Assembly: GCF_900112335.1 (NCBI RefSeq)
Contig: NZ_FOLG01000016.1
Span: 29,487-93,486 of the forward strand
DNA from: Tropicimonas isoalkanivorans
Lineage (GTDB): Bacteria > Pseudomonadota > Alphaproteobacteria > Rhodobacterales > Rhodobacteraceae
DNA length: 64,000 bases
Direction of reading: 5' to 3'
The position numbers and the translations under genes are program-made. The notes beneath the pieces are model-generated. The model was not told the DNA's origin. It saw nothing but the letters and a program-made list of their open reading frames with translations, and made no database searches. This document shows positions 57,523-64,000 of the stretch, one piece after another (within the stretch, counting starts at the first letter, position 1; the number at the start of each line of letters is the position of its first letter).

Positions 57523-58632
57523 ATGGATCTACCCGATTTCTCCATTGCCGAGATGCAAAGTCTCTCCGTCGAAGGCTCCGGTCGGCGCCGGCATCCGTCG
57601 GTGCCAGAAGCCGCCCGCAGCGAAGACTTTGGCTCCAGCTATGACTGGACGACGCTGTGGTACGATGCGGTCCAACGGGACGGGGAACTTCTGCTGATCT
57701 GCCCCAAACTTTTGAACTTCAAGGCTTTTATTTCCGACGGCGCCCTGCGGGCCGACGGCAGCGCCATCTCCGTCTCACGCGTCCGCCACCACCGCCGGCA
57801 CGACGTCGTCCGCCTTCGCACCCGCGCGCCCGTAACGCGCCTGGAGACGTCCAACGGCCGTTGGCGGCGGGACAGCGGGGTCAGCCCGGACCAGTCCGCC
57901 CTTTTTGCCGGGCTGAACGCGTCCGTCCACATCTCGCGCAACAACCGGCTGGACTGGATCGCCGACTGGGCGCGCTTTCACATCGGCGAGCATGGGCTGG
58001 AGGCGATGCTGGTGCTGGACAACGGCTCCGACGCCTACCCACCACAGGCCATTCTGGACACGCTCGCCTCCACCGGCCTCAAGCGCGTTGTGATTCTCAA
58101 GGTGCCTCACCCCTACGGCCCCGTCCGGCAGAAGAAGCGCGGTGGCGGGGCGAAATTTCTGCAACCGGCGATGCTCAACCTCGCTCGTCTCAGGTTTCTC
58201 TACCGCGCCCGCGCGGTCCTGAACGCCGATCTGGACGAGTTGGTCTGGACCCGCGCCGGTTCGGTCTTCGACGCAGCGGTCCAGAGCCGGCTCGGTTTCG
58301 TGACCTTCGACGGCCGCTGGCGGATGCCTGCCATCGACGCCGAAGCGCCATATCGCCATTCCGACCACCGGTTCCAGCGCGCCACCGACAAGCCCTGCCC
58401 GACCAAGTACTGCCTGCGACCGGACAGCTGGCTGGGCCGGCAAAGCTGGGACGTGCACCACCCCGAAGTCCTCCTGCCTCTGGACTGGCTGGCACGAAAA
58501 GACATGGGGTACTGGCACTGCCGGGGCATCACGACGAACTGGAAGAGCTACGACCGGCTTGGCTTCAACAAGGTCGGGCCGGAAGACCCGTTCACGGCTG
58601 AGACTCTCGACCGTTTGCTGCCAAACCGCTGA
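57523..58632 (+). CDS. Glycosyltransferase-like protein (Glyco_tranf_2_4 type)
   Basis: 369 residues from the ATG at 57523. Central GT-A-like region: IADWARFHIGEHGLEAMLVLDNGSD (Asp166/Asp170) and later VLNADLDELVW with a DxDE motif (236-239), which resembles the metal-binding DxD of GT-A enzymes. The family is often annotated as glycosyltransferase family 2 or 92-like; donor and acceptor are unknown. No polysaccharide cluster is nearby. Confidence 0.7.
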   Translation: MDLPDFSIAEMQSLSVEGSGRRRHPSVPEAARSEDFGSSYDWTTLWYDAVQRDGELLLICPKLLNFKAFISDGALRADGSAISVSRVRHHRRHDVVRLRTRAPVTRLETSNGRWRRDSGVSPDQSALFAGLNASVHISRNNRLDWIADWARFHIGEHGLEAMLVLDNGSDAYPPQAILDTLASTGLKRVVILKVPHPYGPVRQKKRGGGAKFLQPAMLNLARLRFLYRARAVLNADLDELVWTRAGSVFDAAVQSRLGFVTFDGRWRMPAIDAEAPYRHSDHRFQRATDKPCPTKYCLRPDSWLGRQSWDVHHPEVLLPLDWLARKDMGYWHCRGITTNWKSYDRLGFNKVGPEDPFTAETLDRLLPNR

Positions 58633-58732
58633 ACTTCCGCGCCCCAGGGTCCGCGCGTTTACCTGAGCCCTCCACTTGCTCCATCCCGGCCCTCCGTGCG
58701 ACGCTTGCGTTTCGGCAGGGAGGATTGATCAG

Positions 58733-59743
58733 GTGCAGACCGAGACCAAAGGCACAACCGCCGTCACCCGAAGGGCAGACCGCCTGCCCCAGGTGGCCGA
58801 CCTGCCACGCAATCCGGGCATGGAGCTCGACATGGATTGGGTGATGCGCGCGCAGGCCAACCGCTCCGCAATCGAGCGTCGCGCCGCCACCCTGCCCGGC
58901 CGCCGCAGCGTCAAGAAGGAATACCAGGCCGCCTGGCTGCTGAAGGCGATTTCGCTCATCGACCTGACCACGCTGGCCGGAGACGACACGCCTGGCCGCG
59001 TGCGCCGTCTGTGCGCCAAAGCCCGACACCCCGTTCGGGCCGACCTGCTGGAGGCGATGGGGATTGAGCGGCTGACCACCGCTGCCGTCTGCGTCTACCA
59101 CGAGATGGTGCCGACGGCCGTCGACGCCCTTCGAGGCACCGGCATTCCCGTGGCGGCCGTGTCCACCGGCTTCCCCGCCGGACTGTCGCCCTACGCGCAG
59201 CGCGTTGCCGAGATCGGGGAGTCGGTGCGGGCCGGCGCTGCTGAGATCGATATCGTGATCTCCCGCCGCCACGTTTTGACGGGCAACTGGCAAGCCCTGT
59301 ATGACGAGATGCGGGAGTTCCGCGCCGCCTGCGGCGCGGCGCACGTCAAGGCCATTCTCGCCACCGGAGAGCTCGGCATGCTGCGCAACGTCGCCCGCGC
59401 CAGCCTCGTCTGCATGATGGCCGGCGCCGACTTCATCAAGACGTCGACCGGCAAGGAGACGGTAAACGCCACCTTGCCCGTGAGCCTGGTTATGATGCGC
59501 GCGATCCGTGAGTACCATGCCCGGACCGGCGCCCGCGTGGGGTACAAGCCTGCGGGCGGCATTTCGAAGGCGAAGGACGCACTCGTTTACCTGTCGCTCC
59601 TGAAGGAGGAACTTGGCCACCGATGGATGCAGCCGGACCTGTTCCGGTTTGGCGCCTCCTCGTTGCTGGGCGACATTGAACGCCAGATCGAACACCACGT
59701 CACCGGCGCCTACTCGGCGGCCTACCGTCACCCCATTGCCTGA
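58733..59743 (+). CDS. deoC: Deoxyribose-phosphate aldolase
   Basis: 336 residues from the GTG at 58733 (GGAGG ten bases upstream). Cleaves 2-deoxyribose 5-phosphate to glyceraldehyde 3-phosphate and acetaldehyde. The catalytic Lys pair is visible in DFIKTSTGK and VGYKPAGGIS; VSTGFPAGLSP and AAEIDIVI are also typical. About 80 residues precede the core, a length common in the alphaproteobacterial form. 52 bp before the aldehyde dehydrogenase gene, so the pathway of deoxynucleoside degradation is likely encoded together. Confidence 0.93.
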   Translation: MQTETKGTTAVTRRADRLPQVADLPRNPGMELDMDWVMRAQANRSAIERRAATLPGRRSVKKEYQAAWLLKAISLIDLTTLAGDDTPGRVRRLCAKARHPVRADLLEAMGIERLTTAAVCVYHEMVPTAVDALRGTGIPVAAVSTGFPAGLSPYAQRVAEIGESVRAGAAEIDIVISRRHVLTGNWQALYDEMREFRAACGAAHVKAILATGELGMLRNVARASLVCMMAGADFIKTSTGKETVNATLPVSLVMMRAIREYHARTGARVGYKPAGGISKAKDALVYLSLLKEELGHRWMQPDLFRFGASSLLGDIERQIEHHVTGAYSAAYRHPIA

Positions 59744-59795
59744 CCGCCGCGCAACTGCGCCGGCAGAATTTGGGTATTTGGACCAACAAGAAGCC

Positions 59796-62126
59796 ATGAA
59801 TATTCAAGACATCTTCGACAGCATGGACTATGGCCCCGCCCCGGAGAGCGCGAGCGAAGCGCACGCCTGGCTGGAGAGCCACAACCGCGCCTTCGGCCAT
59901 TTCATCGATGGCGCCTTCACGATGCCCTCCGAGGGGTTCGAGAGCGTCAATCCCGCCACCGGCGCGTTGCTGGCCGCTGTCACGCAGGCGACCGAAGCGG
60001 ACGTTGACGCCGCCGTTGCCGCCGCCCGTGCCGCACAGCCCGGTTGGGCCGGGCTCGGCGGCCATGGCCGGGCGCGATATCTCTATGCCCTGGCCCGGCT
60101 GCTCCAGAAACATGCGCGCCTGTTCGCCGTGCTGGAATCGCTCGACACCGGCAAGCCGATCCGGGAAAGCCGTGACATCGACGTGCCGCTTGCCCAGCGG
60201 CATTTCTATTATCACGCTGGCATGGCCCAACTCATGGAGGACGCGCTCCCTGATCGCGCGCCGCTGGGGGTTTGCGGCCAGATCATCCCCTGGAACTTCC
60301 CCCTCCTGATGCTGGCCTGGAAGGTCGCGCCTGCGATCGCCATGGGCAATACAGTTGTGCTGAAGCCGGCGGAGTACACGCCTCTGACGGCGCTGCTCTT
60401 CGGGCGGATTTGCCAGGAAGCCGGGTTACCCGCGGGGGTTGTCAATATCGTCACCGGCGACGGCACGGTCGGGCAGATGGTCGTGGCGTCCGAGGTGGAG
60501 AAGATCGCGTTCACCGGGTCCACCTCGGTCGGCCGCAGCATCCGCGCGGCGACAGCAGGGAGCGGAAAGTCCCTCACGCTGGAGCTGGGAGGGAAGTCGC
60601 CCTACATCGTGTTTGAGGATGCCGACATCGACTCCGCCATCGAGGGGCTGGTCGACGCGATCTGGTTCAACCAGGGACAGGTCTGCTGTGCGGGATCCCG
60701 GTTGCTCGTGCAGGAAGGGATCGCGGATACCTTCTTTGAAAGGCTCAAGGCTCGCATGGCCGCGCTTCGCGTCGGTGATCCGCTGGACAAGTGCATCGAC
60801 GTGGGCAGCCTTGTCCATCCGGTGCAACTCGACACCGTGACCCGACTGCTCGAGCGCGGCGCGGGTGCAGGCGACATCTTTCAGCCCGATGTCGCAATGC
60901 CCGAGGGCTGTTTCTTCCCGCCAACGCTCATCACCGGCCTGTCCCCCTCCGATCTGCTGATGCAGGAGGAGATCTTCGGCCCTGTTCTCGTCTCAACCAC
61001 CTTCCGCACACCGGCCGAGGCGGTCGCGCTCGCCAATGACACACGCTACGGGCTCGCGGCCACTGTGTGGTCTGAGAACCTGAACCTTGCGCTCGACGTG
61101 GCGCCGAAACTGGCGGCCGGGGTGGTCTGGGTCAACGCCACCAACCTCTTCGACGCAGCTGCCGGTTTTGGCGGCGTGCGGGAGAGCGGTTTCGGTCGTG
61201 AAGGGGGGTGGGAGGGGCTGCTGGCCTACACGCGCCCCACCGCCGCGGCGCCACGCGCAACCGTTGTTGACGCATGTGCCGCCCCCTCGTCGCCCGCTCC
61301 GAACGATCCGCTAGATCGGACCGCCAAGATGTACGTTGGCGGCAAGCAGGCCCGCCCCGATTCCGGCTATTCCCGTGCGGTCTGGTCTGCAGAGGGCACG
61401 TTGTTGGGCCATGTGGGCGAAGGCAACCGCAAGGACTTGCGGAACGCGGTGGAAGCGGCGGCGAAGGCCACCGGATGGGCCAGCGCGACCGCACATCTGC
61501 GGGCGCAGATCCTCTACTTCATTGCGGAGAACCTCTCCGCGCGTTCGGACGAGTTCGCCACCCGGATCGATGCCATGACCGGCGGCAAGGGCGGGGCAGA
61601 CGAGGTCTCGACCACGATCGACCAGCTCTTCACCCATGCGGCGTGGGCCGACAAATTCGACGGCGCCGTGAAGAGCGTGCCCCTGCGCGGCCTCGCCTTG
61701 GCGGTGAATGCGCCGGTCGGGGTGATCGGGATTCTTTGCCCGCCCGACAAGCCCTTGCTGGGGCTCGTATCGGCGATGGCGCCAGCGATCGCCATGGGCA
61801 ATAGGGTCGTTCTCATACCGACGGGAGCGTTCCCGCTCGCGGCGACGGACTTCTACCAGGTTCTGGAAACCTCCGACCTGCCCGCTGGCGTGGTAAACAT
61901 CGTCACCGGAGACCAGGCCGCGCTTGGGCCCGAACTGGCCCGCCATCTCGACGTGGATGCGGTCTGGAACTTGTCGACGCCGGATATGGACAAGGCCATC
62001 GAGGCGGCCTCCGCCGGAAACCTGAAGCGTACCTGGTGCGCGGGCGTTGGCCCCGCCGGAACGGGACGTGAGGCGCTGTCTCAAGCGACCGAGATCCAGA
62101 CAATCTGGGTGCCATTCGGGGAGTAA
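59796..62126 (+). CDS. Aldehyde dehydrogenase, tandem double-domain form
   Basis: 776 residues. The first domain (about 30-480) is a full ALDH with PWNFPLLMLAWKVAPAIAMG, FTGSTSVGRSI, LELGGKSPYIVF (Glu) and NQGQVCCAGSR (catalytic Cys). The second (about 510-776) is a shorter ALDH-like domain with MYVGGKQARPDSGYSR and NAPVGVIGILCPPDKPLLGL but no LELGGK or GQxC, so it is non-catalytic and probably structural. Placed just after deoC, it likely oxidises the acetaldehyde that DeoC releases. Confidence 0.9.
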   Translation: MNIQDIFDSMDYGPAPESASEAHAWLESHNRAFGHFIDGAFTMPSEGFESVNPATGALLAAVTQATEADVDAAVAAARAAQPGWAGLGGHGRARYLYALARLLQKHARLFAVLESLDTGKPIRESRDIDVPLAQRHFYYHAGMAQLMEDALPDRAPLGVCGQIIPWNFPLLMLAWKVAPAIAMGNTVVLKPAEYTPLTALLFGRICQEAGLPAGVVNIVTGDGTVGQMVVASEVEKIAFTGSTSVGRSIRAATAGSGKSLTLELGGKSPYIVFEDADIDSAIEGLVDAIWFNQGQVCCAGSRLLVQEGIADTFFERLKARMAALRVGDPLDKCIDVGSLVHPVQLDTVTRLLERGAGAGDIFQPDVAMPEGCFFPPTLITGLSPSDLLMQEEIFGPVLVSTTFRTPAEAVALANDTRYGLAATVWSENLNLALDVAPKLAAGVVWVNATNLFDAAAGFGGVRESGFGREGGWEGLLAYTRPTAAAPRATVVDACAAPSSPAPNDPLDRTAKMYVGGKQARPDSGYSRAVWSAEGTLLGHVGEGNRKDLRNAVEAAAKATGWASATAHLRAQILYFIAENLSARSDEFATRIDAMTGGKGGADEVSTTIDQLFTHAAWADKFDGAVKSVPLRGLALAVNAPVGVIGILCPPDKPLLGLVSAMAPAIAMGNRVVLIPTGAFPLAATDFYQVLETSDLPAGVVNIVTGDQAALGPELARHLDVDAVWNLSTPDMDKAIEAASAGNLKRTWCAGVGPAGTGREALSQATEIQTIWVPFGE

Positions 62127-62189
62127 GCGCCTGCAAAAACACGGCCACGGGGCACGCATAGCCACCGTCGAGCTTTTCCCGCCGAAGGC

Positions 62190-62264
62190 GCCGTGCGCGG
62201 CACGCGCGCGGCGTGGCCCAACGGGAGAAGGCGCATCTGAGATGCGCTGACGACGGGCGGGAGC
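62190..62264. repeat. Dispersed structured repeat, copy B
   Basis: In the 231 bp gap between the aldehyde dehydrogenase stop and recO. It has a G/C-rich palindromic block, then GTGGCCCAACGGGAGAAG, hairpin GCGCATC-TGA-GATGCGC (62231-62247) and CTGACGACGGGCGGGAGC (ending 62264). It aligns with copy A at 26521-26603; the terminal 18 bases are identical and the hairpin is kept with a G-C pair swapped for C-G. Confidence 0.65.
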
Positions 62265-62357
62265 ATTCCGTCGCTGGCATGGGCGGGACGCTCGACTTCC
62301 AGCGCGGCGGCGGACAAGATCCCTGTCCAGAAACCCGAGTGACAGGAGGCACGGAGT

Positions 62358-63092
62358 TTGGATTGGCGGGACGAAGGCGCGTTGCTGACGGTGCGACCGC
62401 ACGGCGAGACCTCGGCCATCGTCGAAGTCTTCACGGCGACACACGGCCGCCACGCCGGTGTCGTACGCGGGGGCATCAGCCGCAAGCTGACGCCCACTCT
62501 GCAGCCGGGCACGCAACTGTCACTGGAATGGCGGGCGCGGCTGGACGAGCACATCGGCACCTTTCGCGTCGAACCTCTCAGGTCGCGGACCGCCGCCATG
62601 ATGGGCGACAGGCTGGCGCTGCACGCTCTGGCCTCAACCTGCGCTCTGCTGTCCTTTGCCCTGGCCGAGCGCGACCCGCAACCGGGGATATATGCCGCCA
62701 CGCAGCACCTCCTCGATGCGCTCGGCACGGAAGCGCGATGGCCGTCCCTGTACCTCCTCTGGGAGATGGCCCTGCTGGAGGAACTCGGCTTCGGGCTGGA
62801 CCTCAGCCGATGCGCTGTCACGGGGGCGACGGAGGGGCTGGCGTTCGTGTCGCCCAAAACCGGCCGGGCCGTCACGGCGGAGGGCGCCGGCGATTGGGCC
62901 GATCGGCTGCTGCCCCTAACGCCCTCGCTTCTGGGGGTCCCATCGACCGACCGGGCGGATCTGCTGGCCGGGTTGCGCGTCACGGGCCATTTCCTGGCGT
63001 CCCGTCTGGCTCCGGCGCTTGGCGACCGCCCTTTGCCGCCCGCCCGGGAGCGTTTCGTCGAACGGCTCGCGAGGGACGAGCGCTCCGCCTGA
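62358..63092 (+). CDS. recO: DNA repair protein RecO
   Basis: 244 residues from a TTG at 62358, eight bases after AGGAGG. Begins (M)DWRDEGALLTVRPHGETSAIVEVFT, the standard RecO OB-fold opening, with HAGVVRGGISRK, then the helical domain PSLYLLWEMALLEELGFGLDLSRCAVTG. RecO anneals complementary strands and loads RecA with RecR in the RecFOR pathway. The zinc-finger cysteines of some RecO proteins are absent, as in many alphaproteobacteria. It stands before the NUDIX remnant. Confidence 0.92.
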   Translation: MDWRDEGALLTVRPHGETSAIVEVFTATHGRHAGVVRGGISRKLTPTLQPGTQLSLEWRARLDEHIGTFRVEPLRSRTAAMMGDRLALHALASTCALLSFALAERDPQPGIYAATQHLLDALGTEARWPSLYLLWEMALLEELGFGLDLSRCAVTGATEGLAFVSPKTGRAVTAEGAGDWADRLLPLTPSLLGVPSTDRADLLAGLRVTGHFLASRLAPALGDRPLPPARERFVERLARDERSA

Positions 63093-63195
63093 CCTCGCAG
63101 CAGACGTCCCAGACCCGCGTGGCGATCGGCTGCATTGCCTCCTCGGCGGCCGGAACTCACAACATCCCGCAAAGGCCACAACATCGGAACGTTCC

Positions 63196-63672
63196 ATGGA
63201 AGACATCTGGCTCGGCTACGCGAAGCGGCTTCAGGCCATTGCCGCCACGGGGCTGCACTATTGCTCCGACGGTTTCGACGCCGAGCGCTTTACCGAGATC
63301 GACAGTATCGCCCGGGAAATGATGCGCCGCCTCGGCCAGGTTCCCATCTCCCACCTGCGGGGGCTGGCAGAACCGCACGAGGGGTATGCCACGCCCAAGG
63401 TCGATATTCGGGCGGCCGTCTTTCGCGACGGCCAGATCCTGCTGGTCCGGGAGAAACGCGACAACCGTTGGACGATGCCCGGCGGGTTTGCCGATATCGG
63501 CCTGACGGCGGCTGAAAATGCCGTGAAGGAAACCCGTGAGGAGGCGAACCTGCAGGTTCGCGCGACCAAGCTCTACCAAGTGCGTCATCGGGCCAAGCAG
63601 GCCGGCGACCCGGACCATCGGGACTACTACAAGTTCTTTTTCCTCTGGGTAGTGTCCCAACGCTTGGTGTAG
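63196..63672 (+). pseudogene. NUDIX hydrolase gene (N-terminal NUDIX_N type), 3' end lost to an IS insertion
   Basis: 158 codons from the ATG at 63196. The N-terminal helical NUDIX_N region (DIWLGYAKRLQAIAATGLHY) is followed by a NUDIX core with KVDIRAAVFRDGQILLVREK and PGGFADIGLTAAENAVKETREEA. The NUDIX box departs from consensus (Leu for the first Glu, Lys for Arg, Asn for the final Gly). The product stops after KFFFLW, with a VSQRLV tail read from the insertion sequence; the C-terminal 40-50 residues expected of the family are missing. Probably a nucleoside diphosphate sugar hydrolase before disruption. Confidence 0.8.
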
Positions 63673-64000
63673 GAGGCCGCGCGCGGAGCCCCCGGCGTAG
63701 CGCAGCGCGCGGCCGGGTGTGACGCTGGCGGCCACCGCCGATCTTCGAGAAGGTTCGGGTTGCAAGACCTTGAACCAAGAACGGAGATGACGATGACCGA
63801 TGACAGAATGACGCTGATTGAGCTGGTTGAGAAGCAGGCCGATGGCGATCTCGTGCGCGAGATGCTGGCCTTCGCGGCCGAGCGGATCATGGAAGTGGAG
63901 GTCGAGGCGCGAACCGGTGCCGCGAAGGGCGCTCGCTCTCCCCTGCGGGAGGTTCAGCGAAACGGTTACCGGGACCGCGACTGGGACACTCGTGCCGGTC
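63649..64000 (+). mobile_element. IS256-family insertion sequence, left end (cut by window edge)
   Basis: The junction is set near 63649, where the NUDIX gene loses homology and GTAGTGTCCCAACGCTTGG begins, probably the left terminal inverted repeat. A G/C palindrome (GGCCGCGCGC with its complement) lies at about 63673-63714, and the transposase starts near 63793. The right end, second inverted repeat and target duplication are outside the window. Confidence 0.75.
63793..64000 (+). CDS. IS256-family transposase, N-terminal part (cut by window edge)
   Basis: 69 codons visible from the ATG at 63793 (GGAG 6 bases upstream; ATG at 63787 is an alternative). The product MTDDRMTLIELVEKQADGDL continues to REMLAFAAERIMEVEVEARTG and RNGYRDRDWDTRAG, the standard IS256 (Mutator-like) transposase opening. 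The DDE catalytic residues lie beyond the edge. Confidence 0.88.
   Translation, partial: MTDDRMTLIELVEKQADGDLVREMLAFAAERIMEVEVEARTGAAKGARSPLREVQRNGYRDRDWDTRAG

Overview
The window is chromosomal DNA of a high-GC alphaproteobacterium, almost certainly a member of the Rhodobacterales. The indications are the atpHAG order of the F1 ATPase genes, a monomeric NADP isocitrate dehydrogenase, homospermidine synthase, DUF2125, Hint-domain, extensin-like and FYDLN-acid (TIGR02300) proteins, RTX proteins and a TRAP transporter. Nearly all of it is protein coding. There is one tRNA gene (Ala-GGC) and one insertion sequence, an IS256-type element cut by the right edge. I saw no CRISPR array, rRNA or prophage.

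Layout. 1-2.4 kb: F1 ATPase genes atpH-atpA-atpG on the minus strand. 2.8-9.1 kb: a serine hydrolase, a methyltransferase, gloB, clpA and an M23 peptidase. 9.2-12.7 kb: a MotA/TolQ-like plus MotB/OmpA-like pair with a very long coiled coil. 12.7-17.5 kb: a ChaC-type cyclotransferase, a DUF2125 protein and a hisC-tyrC-extensin operon with ATGA overlaps. 17.7-24.1 kb: a small RTX protein, homospermidine synthase, a radical SAM/UdgX DNA-repair pair and a DEAD-box helicase. 24.5-30.8 kb: rpsD, a Hint protein, a phosphoesterase/lipid kinase pair and icd. 31.1-39.6 kb: a sugar catabolism island (isomerase, FGGY kinase, GntR regulator, DapA-like lyase) divergent from a TRAP transporter dctPQM, with a palindromic candidate operator between them. 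39.7-46.3 kb: a small NTPase, tRNA-Ala, TIGR02300, a YgjP-like peptidase, a second GntR regulator, an acyl-CoA dehydrogenase-like protein and a Ca2+-type P-type ATPase. 47.1-51.2 kb: an RTX-tailed nucleoside-hydrolase-like protein and a divergent EF-G-like GTPase. 51.6-57.4 kb: a sulfide/persulfide operon (DUF2892, split YeeE, persulfide dioxygenase, sulfurtransferase-SQR fusion, SulP). Its promoter carries a perfect ATTC-N8-GAAT element of the BigR/SqrR type. 57.5-64 kb: a glycosyltransferase, deoC plus a double aldehyde dehydrogenase, recO, and a NUDIX gene broken by the IS256-type element.

The most notable observations are: the BigR/SqrR-type operator overlapping the sulfur promoter with no regulator gene nearby, and an SQR domain with a rearranged cysteine set; the radical SAM-UdgX pair; the MotA/MotB-like pair with roughly 560 residues of predicted periplasmic coiled coil; the duplicated C-terminal RTX module of the nucleoside-hydrolase-like protein; an EF-G paralogue lacking switch I; and two copies of a structured repeat, 36 kb apart, whose stem differs by a compensatory base-pair change.
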